From: Eutreptiella sp. 'Long Island Sound 2002'
Lineage: Eukaryota; Euglenozoa; Euglenophyceae; Eutreptiales; Eutreptiaceae
Assembly (NCBI GenBank): GCA_964036045.1
Contig: OZ038378.1
Coordinates: 21,121,941 to 21,185,940, forward strand
Reading direction: 5' to 3'
Length of the DNA stretch: 64,000 nt
Shown here: positions 11,125 to 23,103 of the stretch, piece by piece
How positions within the stretch are numbered: the first letter of the stretch is position 1
Layout: each line of letters starts with the position of its first letter
Notes under the pieces: generated by a model
Database searches by the model: none
What the model was told of the DNA's origin: nothing
Seen by the model: only the letters and a program-made list of their open reading frames with translations
Program-made: the position numbers and the translations under genes

Positions 11125-12675
11125 ATGGACTCCAACAATCGGAGTACCTGCAGGAATTTTGGGGACATCTACAAGCGCCTGGAGAAAAGCCTTGAACCCC
11201 TCCTGGTCAACCAAGATCAGTGGAAGAGGGACAAGAGCTACCGCATCGTGGTGCCTAGTGACAGAGTCTCAGCGCTGCTGAAGTGGACCCATGAGTCCAG
11301 CGGTCATGTGGGTGCTGACCGTACCCTGAGGTTATTCAAGCAGTGGTTCCACACTACGTGGACTGACGACCAACTGCGGAAAACCCTCCAGCCTATCGTG
11401 GACAAGTGCCCGTGCAGGTCCCGTAAACCAGGGGATATCAGGGACAGAGGTCTCTACTCGACCCTGCCCATCCCTCACTGTGCTAACAGTGTTCTATACG
11501 CGGACTACACGGAGATGCCGAAGTTTGGGGGCTATGACTTCGCCCTCGTGGTAACCTGTGGGTTGACCAGGTTTACCAGGGTGTTCCCATGTACCAAGCA
11601 CATTACCGGGGAGGAGACTATCAAGATACTCCTGGAGGAGTGGTTTTGTGTCTATGGGGCGCCCAAGGAGATCAACTCCGATGAGGACGTACGAGTACGC
11701 TCAGATACCGGTTGGTACAAGAGGGTCCTGAGATCCCTCAAAGTCCAGGTCTCCACGGGGATCCCCTACTCGCACACGAGCAACCCCCTATGTGAGCGAC
11801 AGATCCGTGTCCTCAAGGAGAATGGAAGGATATGGTGCAAAACTGAACACACCAGAGACTGGGTGAGACTACTCCCCGTGATATCCTTGATGATGAACAC
11901 CCAGAAGAGTTCAGCTACTGGCTACTCGCCCCATGAGCTATTCCTAGGGCGCCCGGCGTGGCTCCTACATGCCCCCTATCCAGAGGACACCCATTCTTCT
12001 GTGGGTGAATGGGTCCAAGAACAACAAGGGGAGGTGGACAAGGCCAAGGCTATGCTCCAGAGAGTGAGGGAGCGTCAGTGGAACAAGAAGAACAAGCACC
12101 GAGTACCGGGCACCTACCAAGAGGGGCACTGGGTGCTGGTGCACCACAATCGACTACCCGCCTGGCCACGCTCTACCAGCGATGACCCATACTTCGGGCC
12201 GTACAAGATTCTATCAGTGGATGGACACCGTATCACCGTGCGGCGTTCTCCCCGTCTAGGGGGGACCCTGGTGTGCGCTGCTCAACACCTGAAGCGCTAC
12301 TATGATCCTGAAGACCTCTGTGGGGAGGAGTGGGAGCTGAACGAGGAGGAAATCGCCGTCCTAGACCTACAAGGGGCTGCCAGCCCTATGGAAGTTGAAG
12401 GGGAACTGCCCGACATGAACGCCGAGGAGATGGCTAAGGAGGGCTTCTACCTGGTGAAGTCTGTCCTACGCCATCGCTATCGCCAGGGTTGGCGCTTCCT
12501 CACCCTCTGGGAAGGGTTTGGAGTCGAAGAGGCCACCTGGGAGCCCTTCTCTGCGTTTGTTCTACCTGAGGGACGCCTAAACTCAGTTCTGGTTGACTAC
12601 TTGTCCCAGAACAACCTTGGTGAGCTGCTGAGGCTCGCTGAGACGCTTGCCTCCAAGACTAAAGCTAGGGACTGA
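11125..12675 (+). CDS. pol: Element A1 integrase with chromodomain (open fragment of pol)
   Basis: An open stretch of about 516 codons encodes the integrase end of Pol, separated from RNase H by a frameshift near 11160. A His/Cys zinc-binding region with DKCPCRS is at about 11395-11420. The catalytic core has Asp in YADYTEMP, Asp in NSDEDV and Glu in CERQIRVLKE, with about 37 residues between the last two, close to the usual D,D-35-E. The C-terminal end (about 12445-12570) is a chromodomain with an aromatic cage-like LWEGF...TWEPF pattern. Chromodomains of this class tether integration to marked chromatin. It is the best-preserved part of A1, but without an intact upstream frame it is unlikely to be expressed correctly. 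Confidence 0.85.
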   Translation: MDSNNRSTCRNFGDIYKRLEKSLEPLLVNQDQWKRDKSYRIVVPSDRVSALLKWTHESSGHVGADRTLRLFKQWFHTTWTDDQLRKTLQPIVDKCPCRSRKPGDIRDRGLYSTLPIPHCANSVLYADYTEMPKFGGYDFALVVTCGLTRFTRVFPCTKHITGEETIKILLEEWFCVYGAPKEINSDEDVRVRSDTGWYKRVLRSLKVQVSTGIPYSHTSNPLCERQIRVLKENGRIWCKTEHTRDWVRLLPVISLMMNTQKSSATGYSPHELFLGRPAWLLHAPYPEDTHSSVGEWVQEQQGEVDKAKAMLQRVRERQWNKKNKHRVPGTYQEGHWVLVHHNRLPAWPRSTSDDPYFGPYKILSVDGHRITVRRSPRLGGTLVCAAQHLKRYYDPEDLCGEEWELNEEEIAVLDLQGAASPMEVEGELPDMNAEEMAKEGFYLVKSVLRHRYRQGWRFLTLWEGFGVEEATWEPFSAFVLPEGRLNSVLVDYLSQNNLGELLRLAETLASKTKARD

Positions 12676-14145
12676 ACCTTACCCCTAAGTGTGCTACGTA
12701 TGTCTGTGTGTGTCTCACTTCTCTCCCGGGCGTGGCTCCCGGAGACCGGGCTTCGCTGATGTCGGACCGAAGGTCCTAGTCAGGTACTGGTACCACTCCT
12801 ATGGCGCCCAATTTCTGTGCTGGCGCCTATCCTTGGGGGAAGACGGCAAAAGCCCTACCTACTAGAGGGGAGGGGTGGCCAAGTGTGCTAAGGGCATACA
12901 AAACGCCCATTTTTGCTAAAGGCCAAAAGCTAACGCACTCCCCTGCCCACGAGGAAAAGCACGCGGGATAGGAGACACCACTACACTACACACCCTACCT
13001 ACAGTGGCACCATCATGGTGGGCGAGCACTTCTGCAACTGGCTCAAGCCCCCACTCAGGATTACCACTCCTACACTCACACTCTACTGGGTGTTGTTGGA
13101 GGTCACGTCGTGAGTCCTAATGACCCTCCTGTGAAGAAGACAAGAGAACAGAGCGCTGCTAAGCAACTGTGGCCTAACAGGGGACGCCACAACGCGTTTC
13201 ACCTGCTAGGGCTTGGAGGGAAGAGGTGCTCTTGATGCGTGCACAGCGTGGATGTCGATGGAGTCGAACTGCCCTCGCCACTCCTGGCGGAGGTGCAGTC
13301 AATTGTTTGTGTGATCAGCGCCCTTGCTTAGCAGGGCAAGAAAAAAATGGTATGCTGCTGCACCAATCACCCTACCTGCCCACCTGTAAAGCAAAGGCCA
13401 ATGAAGGGGTGTTTGCGGCTGAGGAACCAAGCCACACTCCACGTATTATACGCTTCTCAGTATGACCTATAATACACTGTCCTCAAACACCCCCTGTCAA
13501 GCAAGCAAGCGTTAAGAGACTCCTCAGGTTCTCTTAAAGAACGTACCGAGGAGCCCCTGTGTAACCTAAACAAGGTTTACCGTGCGCATTTCGCGTGGCC
13601 TACCCTTTAATGCGTGTGTGAATGCACGAGCATGCACGGGTTTGCGAACAACCTGTTCCAATCACTGTTTTTCCTACAAATCTAACCCACGATCACGAAC
13701 TCCACCAGGGGGTGGCCCCACCTTGGCTTACCTACCTTACCAACCGCTGGAGAGAAAGAGCAAGTGGGAACGTGAAACGAGGCGCAAGCCATAATAGTCG
13801 CTATGCACTTGTGTGTATGTCTAATCACCCTGATCTGACCTCTAATCATCTGCAACCTTTCTAATCTAGCCCTCGATCGTTTGTTAGCGCTGCTACAAGA
13901 CTCGTTCACGGAGACACGAGGCGAGCAATGTGCATGCTGCATACGAGACGAGCACACCTGTGGTTTATACCTGATTCATTGAAGTCTTTTCGTTGATTTG
14001 TGGAATTCTTGAATATTTGATTCTTACTGTCAGTGTGGGTGGGATCTATATGTTTATTTATTAATGTGTCTTACGTCATTTTCCAGTCTACGTGAGACAT
14101 ACGTTTATAATCTCATTATTTCTGTATTTTCCGGTGTTTCGCTAG
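12676..14145 (+). other. A1 3' non-coding region, cut by element C
   Basis: No gene is seen. The segment from about 13500 matches the A2 3' region (24600-25220 and 39920-40540, opposite strand), including the stretch around AAGAACGTACCGAGGAGCCC. Homology to A2 stops exactly at GCTAG (14141-14145), where the LTR of element C begins. The rest of A1 is therefore expected beyond the right edge of the window. A short open frame (13622-13864) has a partly similar counterpart in A2, but I do not treat it as a gene. Confidence 0.7.
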
Positions 14146-17100
14146 TGACGCGTTCCCGTGGGGGGGCGGCCACGGGACGCTGCGGTGGACACGCACAGGT
14201 GAGCAGGCAGGCAAAGCACTACGCTCACAAGGGCATCATTACGCTCGTGTCATGTGACAAAGCGTTTCAGGATCCTTGCCACTCTGCAACAAGGGAACGA
14301 AAGTATGTACAGCAACACATCAGGATATGTACACATGGGGTTGAGACTGGACTGAGGTAAGGGCATCACAGGACAATAGACACTCAGTCCCAACTCGTAT
14401 CCCAATCCCAGGTCCGACCCTCTCAGTGGCTGGTGGGGGCGGGGGCTCAAACACAACCCATGCCCTGCTCAGTCCGGACCCTGAAACCCTGCCAATAGGG
14501 GAGGTGTCCCGCCCAGCCAGAGGCGAGTTTCCGGAAACCAAGGAGCTCCAACGCCGACCGACAGTGGCTCCCCATACTCCCCTAACAGCAGGTTCCAACT
14601 CCCCTCTGAGTGAGAGATATAGCTCCGCCATTATCCCCTAGGAGTTGGTAGCTGAAAATGGGCTGTTTCAACCCAAACTGATATTAGCTCAAAAATCTCC
14701 AAAATTGACCCCTCGTCCGGACCCGCCAGAGGTAGGGACGAGGCAACTGACCCTATGCCCTTCGAGTATGAACTCCCTGGAGCCCTCACCCAACCTGGTT
14801 CCCTCTGAGGTCCCGGCATCAGGGCACCACGGGTTCGTCAAGTGGGGTCATGATGCCAAAATCACCAAAATTGGCATCATTCTCATGCGTGGCTCGCCCG
14901 GCCAGGGCAAGGCTAATGGTTCATAGGATAGGAGACGGGACCTAGGACTTCTATCTGAGTGTACAACTTGAAATCAGGTCCGGGCTCCTTGTGGGCATAG
15001 AGATATGAAGCCGCCAATTGACCACACGGGGGGTTGAAATTGGGGTCCCAAAAGGGGGTCATTTTGGCTGCTCGAAATGAGCCAAAATTCGGGGTGCTCC
15101 CAATAGTATATCTCCACGCCGGCTTGGAGATCGGATCCGTCATTCCATACGCGATCCACCGGGAGTCCAACAGAGACTCTCATGCCCTTGGCTCTCAAAG
15201 CTCTCCATGCCACTCGGCGTGGTGACGATCCCAATTGGGTCCACAAATGCCAAAATGGCAAAATTGCCCACACTCACTTTGGGCTAGCACCTCAACGAAG
15301 GTTGCTCCGCTTCGCCCACGTGGTGTGTGAACCATGGGGACCAATATGCATAACACCCATGTCATATATGGTCCATTGGTCCATGCGTCCGGCGTGCACG
15401 GGTGGGCTCAACATAGTGCACGGCGGGCAGAAAAAGTGGAAAATCGCTCAAAATGGCCAAAAATGCGCACACTCATGGTTGGGGCAAATGAGGCACATGC
15501 CCGACTTGGACCGGAGTGTGCCATAGGATTGGTATCAAGTCATATGCGTCCAACATATCTTTTGGGCGTCGCTCAACTCCTCCGGTTTTGGGAATGGTAG
15601 GGTCGCCAAGTGAGCCCATGATTTGGTATAGTCCCAAATCGCCAACATGGCGGCCATGGTATGCCAAGCCCAAGAGCAGTTATTCGCCGGGTTCAAGATA
15701 TGTTGGGCACTGAAGTATGTACCCTCATATCATACTTGGGTCATGATGTCAATTGGGCGCAACGTTGAGATACAAGGTCGCCACTTGACATCATGACGGG
15801 CAAAAAACAGCAATGTTGGCGAAAAAACACCCAAAAGCGCCTTGAAGGGCACACAAATATATTATAATATCTTCGGCTTGGATTGAGTAATCGACCAATC
15901 CTTCTAAACACAATGACTTGACACCAATGACCTCCGATTCCACATATGTGCTCCACTTGGGGCGCTTTGAAAGGTCACGAGCGCTACTTCCCAAGTGGGC
16001 ACATGAAAATATGGAAAATTGCAAAACACACACCTTGCTCCCAACGCATCGCTTTGGGATCGCCACACAAGCTTCCCTCCACGAAGGTTAGGCTTGCAAT
16101 TGATCGTAGGGAGTATGGAGAAGGGGCTTGCGCAATATGAGGTCCATTGGCGGGTTTGGCTTGGAGCGATGGACCCGCCAAATGGGCACGCAACACAACA
16201 CATGGCACATACCACATATTGCCCAAAAAGGTAGCTCCCCCCACGATATGTCATGCCCCTCCAAGGGCATAACTTTGTGTCAATCGCTCATAGGAACTCA
16301 AGGAGAGTTCCTATGCAACACCAACACTCGCGCGCTACACGCGAAAGTTATCTGAACGCACGCAATATCATGGCCAAAGAGTTATAACACAAACTCTACC
16401 CTCTTGACCATGATCCATTACGCTAGCGCGCACGTGTGGAGACGCAAGGCGTATAATGCTTTCTAAATTACGTCGGGAGTATTGTGAATACATCCCACGT
16501 TTCCTTATTGTCATTCCTCGCAAGCGGCACGAGATATGACCCTCACAAGTGGCCTCACGAATCAACTTTTTTTTGCCCATATCTCTAAGACAAATGGAGG
16601 GCAAGACAAAAGGAAAGTTGATTCGTGCATAGGGAAGCACGTATGTCCACTCGAAAGAGGTCAAATCAAGTCCGGGGATGTCGAAGTCGAAAATCCGATT
16701 TCGACATCCTGAAAAATTCGGATTAAGGTTGCGAGTGTAAAATGTGAAAATTGCGGATGCATCAATGCAATTCCTGAAGACTTTAGAGTCTTCGTCACGA
16801 TTTGCGCTAAAATATCTGTATATAACAGTTAAACTGGCGGTTACGCTAAAGTCGCGAGCTAACCGCCAGCTGCCAAAACAGTGAATATCAGAACGGAAGC
16901 GTAAAGATTGACGGAAACAATATGAAAATAAAACCCTGTTGATTCCTGATGTTCTGATATATAAATCTCCGCTGGCGGTGCATCGGTTGCCGATGCGGGG
17001 CTTTACGGCACGGAACACGCTCCCGCCGGGCTCGCACCGGGCGTTAACGGGCGCCTTCCGTACATGGGGTTAGTGGACCGGAGACCGGTCTTCCCTTCCG

Positions 17101-17171
17101 TACACGGGGTGAGTGGACCGGAGACCGGTTGTATGCCCTACCCTAGCCATGGGGTTCTGGGTACCGCTTCA
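14146..17171 (-). repeat. Element C 3' LTR
   Basis: This is a 3,026-bp LTR in minus orientation: it starts TGAAGCGG (17171) and ends GCGTCA (14146), so it has canonical TG...CA ends. The right boundary is set by a polypurine tract just upstream in element sense. The left boundary is set by loss of homology to A1. Parts around 16560-16980 resemble the element B LTRs (44680-45075, 55540-55930), including a shared inverted repeat and the block around TTGATTCCTGATGTTCTG, so B and C are sister families. I see no gene inside. The 5' LTR lies beyond 64000. Confidence 0.8.
16677..16708. repeat. Conserved inverted repeat in C LTR
   Basis: GATGTCGAA...TTCGACATC forms a 9-bp stem extended by TCG/CGA around a G-T pair, with an AAAATC loop. 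The same palindrome is in both B LTRs (44772-44803; 55628-55659, one stem mismatch). It could be a protein-binding or RNA element of the LTR. Confidence 0.6.
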
Positions 17172-17186
17172 CCCCCTCCTTAGAGC
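17172..17186 (-). other. Element C polypurine tract
   Basis: In element sense the sequence reads CTAAGGAGGGGG directly before the LTR start TGAAGC. This is the usual position for the plus-strand DNA primer. The same arrangement (GAGAAGGGGGG then TGAAGCC) occurs in element B. Confidence 0.75.
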
Positions 17187-18644
17187 AAACCCTGGAGGGG
17201 GGCTCGATAACACCCACGCATGGCAGCGGGTACCCAGGACCATTTCCTGAAGGGGGGGGGGTGTCACATCCTCACTTCAGGCTAATTCGCAGGTTAGGCT
17301 TCCCAAATCCCACAGTAAGACAGGTACGGTGCTGTAGCTGTTAGTAACTGCAAGTACAGTATCAAGTATCAAGTCCTGGGTCCTGGCGGCGATTGTTCGG
17401 CATCCAAAGGACCCGTTAACCCATACCAGGCGCACCGGGTGCCGGCTGCTACGGTCACTACCACAGTGGCAGTGGCATACACGGCCAACATAGGCGTCAC
17501 ACGACGACCGAGGTGGTCCCACAGGTCGAGAGCGACCACAAAGATCCATCAGGCTACCCCAAGCTTCCCAAGGCCCGACGGCTGGGGGAGAGTCCCCACG
17601 GGTCCTTCCTCGGGCGCACCATGTCCATATCCATACGACGCGAGTCCAGAGTGGTACAGCCGAACGAGCTCCTCCTTAAGGGATCGGTCGTCAAGGCCGT
17701 CTTTTCAGTCGCCCTATTACCACGAAGGCCATACATGAGGGAGTCCTCATGCAGTGTGGGCGGAGGCGTCGACTCCTCAAACCACCAGTTTCCCAGGCAG
17801 ACTGACCGAGGTCAGGAGCACCGGAGGCCGCCATCCGACTGCAAGTGCGTCTGCGAGTCGGTAGGCTCACACTGGGACTGACAGTGGCGGACCGCTGGGA
17901 GTGTAGTCAGGCAACTGGGCTTCCCGCCTGGCGCCATCAGGATCTCCACATCACAGCGAATAGGGCACACGGTATCACGGGCATGCAAACAGAAGAATCT
18001 GTACTTAGGTACTGGTCCAGGCTGGACCTTAAGTAAAAGCATGTAAACGGCGACTCAGGGCGCCTTCGTAGTCGATTAGCATCCCGTCGGGGGGAAAAAC
18101 AGTCCACACTTCAGTGATGGGCTGACATACAGATGCACATATCCTGGGGAACAGAAAGACAAGCCATAAGCGGGGTAATAGGCGTGTAAACACACTCTTG
18201 ACAGAGCGCCAAACCACGCCCCGGTTAGGATAAGGCATATGCAGGAGGGTGGACAGGAAAACGGCTGAGTCCAGGCCATATATAGTCTGCAGACACACGT
18301 CGACTGGTCTGGCCCCCGCAAGTGCCATGGGACCAGACCACACACTCAAAAATCGCAATGCCGATGACAGCGGCATCCGTTGCGCAACGTCGTATGGGCT
18401 TCAAGGCCCCAAGAGCTCAGAAATATGAAGGTCAGTCGCCCTACCTGGTTTCCCAAGGATTCAGCAGGGGGGGAGTGACGAAAAGAAGAAGAGAGGGGCC
18501 ATCCTCCTCTGGATTCAGCAGGGGGGGGTATATGGCCACTCTGATGGCAGGTCACCGAAAGATGGAAGAGAGCAAGCAAGTAAGGGACGATCCGTCGACC
18601 TCACAGGCGCTCAAATTGCATCAGGGGAGAGCTCAGGGCGCTGA
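17187..18644 (-). other. Element C 3' non-coding region
   Basis: This is about 1.46 kb between the integrase stop and the polypurine tract. No convincing gene is seen; the open frames are short and unsupported. A short direct repeat, GGATTCAGCAGGGGGG, occurs near 18458 and 18511. Confidence 0.5.
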
Positions 18645-19861
18645 TCAGGCACCCCTGGCTGCAATCGCCCGGGTGAGTGCTGCCAAGTCCGAGACACGGA
18701 TCTTGGTCTTGTGCTTGCGGATGTACTCCATGAAGGGAGTATTGACCCGCGGCACGAACGAGGAGACGGGTTCCCAGGTATCGTGGGACGGCCCATAGCC
18801 TCGCCAACGAACCTTGAACTCCAGGCCTCCGGGTGCCGAGGCGCTCGGACGCTGAGCAAGGATCTTCTCGACTGTATAGTCGTCCTGCTCAGCATAGTCG
18901 TCGCCCGAATCGGCCTCATGTGCGGCGTAGCTCAGGGACACATGCTGGCCACGGAGATCGGGTTCCCGAACACGGAGTTTACTCTCGTGGCGCTCGCGGA
19001 ACTGTCCGTGACCCACCTTGATGCGGTAGGTGTCCTCACCAATCCTACGGACCACCTCTCCGGGTGTGAACCAGGTCTTGGTGCGCTGGGTGCCCATAGG
19101 GCGGGGCCTGATCACCCACACCGGGTCTCCCACCCTGAACTTCTGCGCTGTCGAGCTTGGGGCGGACTTCTGACGCTCAGCATGCTCCTTCTCGAGCTGC
19201 TGGCGGATGTCCCGCGCCGTTTGCTCTTGCCGCGCGAAGAATTCCTTGGCATCCATAGCCATGCCATCACCAGACAAGGGAAGTCCCCGACTGAGGGGGT
19301 CCCTGCCAAACAGAATCTGGTGAGGGGATAAACCACCCGGAGTGGGCGTGTCATGATGGGACTTCAGAGCAGGCCACATCTCCTCAAACCAGTTCCGCCG
19401 TGGATTGGTGATGTGAATCTTGCGCAGCTTCTCGAACAGCTGCCCTGCAGCCACTTCAGCACGGCCGTTAGACCGGCTCAGATAGGCGACGCTCTTGGCA
19501 TGACGCATCCCCATGAGGGAACACATAGCCTTGAATTAGCCACCAGTAAACTGGGGCCCTCGGTCACTGCAAATGGTGCGGGGGACGTCAAAGACGGTCA
19601 GCCAATGACGAATCATCATGACTGCCACTTCCTTGGCAAGCAACCCCTTTTTGCGTGCCGGAACGGCTACTACGTAGCCACTGTGGCGATCCACACAGAC
19701 AACCACACAGTCAAAGGTCTCCTTGCCAATGTGCAGTTCGGGCATGGAGAAGACGTCCATGGCCACGCTCTCCATGGGCTGGTCAGGAACCGGGGTCCAT
19801 TGGGCTTCCCCCTTGACGCTCCGGTTATCGGGATTGCAGGCCTGGCAGACCGAACAACCCT
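18645..19861 (-). pseudogene. pol: Element C integrase and chromodomain, disrupted
   Basis: This is the end of Pol in element C. Zinc-finger cysteines appear in CSVCQACNP (about 19840-19858), after a frameshift near 19855-19862 that separates them from the preceding His residues. The catalytic core has Asp in VAMDVFSMP, Asp in CSDRGPQF and Glu in NGRAEVA. A TAA stop near 19539 splits the core. The 293-codon remainder (19526-18645) carries the integrase C-terminus and a clear chromodomain, with KVRWRGY...TWEPVSSF (about 18750-18830). It matches element B residue by residue over long stretches. The gene is non-functional as it stands. Confidence 0.85.
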
Positions 19862-22388
19862 TTCCTGACCTTCTTGATGGCGGTGTAGAGACCGATATGG
19901 TCGATCTCGAACCGGCGCTGCATGTCAAGGGCTTGCTTCTTGACCCCTGGGTGCAGCATGTGGTGGTGCCAAGCTTCACACAGCTCGAGCACCCGGGACT
20001 CCGGTACTAGCAGCTTACCATTCCGGTAGAGCTTGCCATCTTCCTCAGTCAGCCCCTTTGGCCACTTCTGCCCGTCATCAGGGTCGGTCACAGCCCTATA
20101 CTCGGCCGCAAAGGCGTCAGACTTGGCGTAATCGTCGGTCCAGTCGTCTTGGAGGCAAGACTCCAGGAAGAGGTGCTTGTCAGACTCAGCTCCCTCAGGG
20201 GCGAGTACTCTGACCGCTCTGCTCACCCTCTTTCCGAGGGGGGCATCCGCAGCCATGACGACGAAGCATTTAATACCCTCCTCCTCCATCAGGCGCTCCA
20301 TCTCAATGATCTTCTTGGCTTCAGCGGTCTCAGCCTCATCGCCATGGGCAGAGATGTCCGTCATGCCCTTGCTGGAGGGATAGGCCCACCTGCTGAGACA
20401 GTCCGCCACGGTGTTATCCTTTCCAGGAATATACACAACCGTGAGATCGAACTTGGCCAAGGTCTCATGCCATCTTGCCCGTCGGGAGGCGGGACCAGAG
20501 GGGGTGTCCACGTGCTCCTTGTGCCACGACTGCAGACTCTGATGGTCGGTGCAGACAGTGACGGGATGGAGGGCTATGTACCCAGCCCATTTCCTGAGAG
20601 CCATGACGATGGCATACGCCTCCTTTTCTCGGGGCGTCCACGTCCGTCGCTGGCCTTCCGCCAGGACTCGGCTCCAGAAGGCCACGGGCACGTGCCTCCC
20701 ATCGTCAAGCACTTGCTCCAACATAGCGCCTACGGCGTAGTCGGAAACGTCGGTGCGCAGGACGAACCCTCGGTCGGGATCTACGAGGTGCAGACCCACT
20801 GCGGATAGCAGCGCCTGCTTCATCCCCTCAAACGCACGGTCGGAATCAGCATCCCAGACCAGAGCCTTCTTGGACCCCTTCTTGGTCTCCTCTCGGTGGC
20901 CCTTGAGCATGGTCGTCATGGGGGCTGCATACTCGGCATACATCTTGATATACCCCGAGTAGTAATTGCAGGACCCGAGATACGCCCGTAGCTCAGAGAC
21001 CGTTTTGGGCTTTTCGCAGTGCTCAATCGCGGCCACCTTGCCAGGTATTGGTTTACGCTGCCCGTTCCCGACTACGTGGCCAGCGAAGACCACCTCGCTT
21101 ACCGCAATGGTGGCCTTGTCACTGCTGCCCGTGAGTTTGTGCCGAACCAGGAGGTCCAGCACTCTAGTGACGTCCCTCTCATGTGCCTCCAGGAGCTCCT
21201 GGTAGCTCATACTGGGGTCCCCGGACGCGATGATGACGCCGTCCACGAAGGGGTCCGCACAGTCACGCACCGGCTCAAGCAGGTTCTCCAGCATCCGCTG
21301 AAAAGCTGCATTGCCGTTGGTAACGCCCATGGGCATCACCTTCCACTGGAGAGGTCCAAGTGGAATGCTCATGGCTGTGCAGGCACGGGACTCTTCGGCG
21401 AGAGGCATCTGATGATAACCATGTTTCAGGTCAATCACCGTGAAGATCCTCCGCCGGTGTTGTTTTTGCAGCATATCCTCAATGAGGGGCAGCGTATAGC
21501 TGTCGTGCTGCGTTTGGGCGTTTAGGCCGCGGTAGTCGACCACGAGCCGCCACTCACCGGCTACCTTCTTGGGGACGACGAAGCACGGAGAGGCCCACTC
21601 GGAGTGGCACGGCTCAAGCCAGCCTCTCTCGATGAAGTCACGGAGGATCTTCTCCATGGCCTCTTTCCTCTCGCCCCTCAGGGCAAACTCCCGGTGACGA
21701 TACACACGGGGGTCCTGCTTCAGTCGTATCTTGGCCTCGCCATACGGTCCACGCACCGGTGGGGGAAACACAGGTTTTCCGCTGAGGAAGGTGTCCCCAT
21801 ACTTCTGCCTCAACCTGGCCCTCAACGCCTGGATCTTGGGGCAATCATCGGACTTCGCCTTGGCTTTTCCGGGCACCTGGACCACGGAGCTTACTTGAGG
21901 GGTAGCGACCCCGCTCGGTTTCGGCTCAGGCGGTCTTCCCAGGTGGCCCAAAGGGCCATCTCTGGTCTTGCCTCGGAATAGATCGCTGTAGGTGGGTGGG
22001 TTACCGCTTGGCGGCTCGTCCTGGCTGGACATGTGATCCAGCACCCTCTGTACGAAGGTATTCCCATCATAGGAACCGGAGACGATTGAGTCCACTTCCC
22101 ACCAGGCTTTGTCCTGGCCCTTGCCCTCACGCTGGCTACCCCAGTCGTGAAAGGGCTGATCCATATACCCCTGAACCAGATCCAGCTCCTCTTCTGTGAG
22201 GGGGTCCTCCGATTCTCCGATGTCAACAGGGGGAACCGCAAAGCATTGCCGCCACGGCTCTGCTATGATGCGGTTGACACACACGAAATCCGTGGCGTCG
22301 GCCTGATCAAGGCCCCCATCCACATAGTGGAATTCCGTTGGCCATCTCTGGGGTGGCATGGGCTGTCCCTTAGCGTCCTAATAGACAC
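19862..22388 (-). pseudogene. pol: Element C reverse transcriptase-RNase H
   Basis: An 844-codon open stretch (22359-19825) covers a linker, RT, RNase H and the start of integrase. RT has the conserved VVDYRGLN and QMPL motifs, but its catalytic box is FVDG instead of F/YVDD; the second Asp codon has become Gly at 21238-21240, which should abolish polymerisation. RNase H keeps TDVSDYAVGAMLEQ, TDHQSLQSW and ADCLSRW. The His pair of the integrase zinc finger (AWHHHMLHP) lies near 19965. A TAG just upstream of 22359 separates this from the MT-like domain. Close relative: B 47588-49498. Confidence 0.9.
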
Positions 22389-23098
22389 TCTCTCCAGCCG
22401 GTAGGACGACCTTGTTTAAGGTCATGTTGGTCAATGAGGCTACCCAATGTCGGGTACTTTCCTCCTCCTCAGTCCTCGGTGCATCCCATAGGAACAACCA
22501 GCACTGCTTTGGAGCGGTCCTTGCGAATCTTCGCTATCGCTCTTGGAATGTCCCAACGGGGGCAATGGATCCACATCAATCCCTGATGCGGACCCCAGTG
22601 CTTCTTCCACGCGGAGTCCTGTGCGCTCCAGTACTTCTCACACACCCGAAGATGGGCGGAGGTTCCTGAAGAGAATGCACCCAGGGCAAGATCCGAAGCT
22701 CCCAGGTCCGCAACAACTCGGCTCGCCACTTCCGGCATTACGCCGTACTCCTGGTTTGCAGGACCAGTTGGCTCAGTGTCAAGCGCGGCCACTTCGAGCT
22801 GATTGCGTTCCGGCCGGATCCATTGGCATTCCACATGATGCTCAGGTGACGATAGCCACGAGAGCTGGTCGTCCTGGTACAGGGTCATCGAGGCCTGGGC
22901 CGGGAGAACGCCGGAGTCCGTCTCCATCATGAAGTCGTACCCAACGATCATGTCCCAGTCCATCTTGGCCTCGTAGAAGCGACCGTGCAAGAGGATTTCC
23001 TTGCCGAGGTCTGGGCGGCTCAGCTCACGATGGTTCACGAACTGCAGCCCAATGGCTGCTTCCTTCGTGCCTCCCACCATGTACTGGCCGTTCGCCAC
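22389..23098 (-). pseudogene. pol: Element C protease C-terminal part and MT-like domain
   Basis: The frame enters from the A2 insertion point (KVANGQY at 23098). It includes the protease second half with the hydrophobic GYDFMM strand, and then the MT-like domain: AFSSGTSAHLRVCEKYW near 22680, DSAWKKHWG, and RSKAVLVVP near 22490-22515. The NPP motif position reads HCPR, so methyltransferase chemistry is not expected. A frameshift near 22470 and a TAG (in VY*DAKG) end the open frame. The protease active-site half is on the far side of A2 at about 62480-62560. Confidence 0.8.
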
Positions 23099-23103
23099 CT
23101 TCA
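23099..23103. repeat. Target-site duplication of A2 (left)
   Basis: CTTCA here is repeated at 62436-62440. Joining the two flanks through one copy rebuilds the element C protease codons for RPVRLKVA-like sequence, as in element B, which confirms that everything between is one insertion. Confidence 0.85.

Noticed and set aside
18711-22404. + strand open frames across element C pol
   Set aside because: They are antisense to clear RT and integrase coding sequence.
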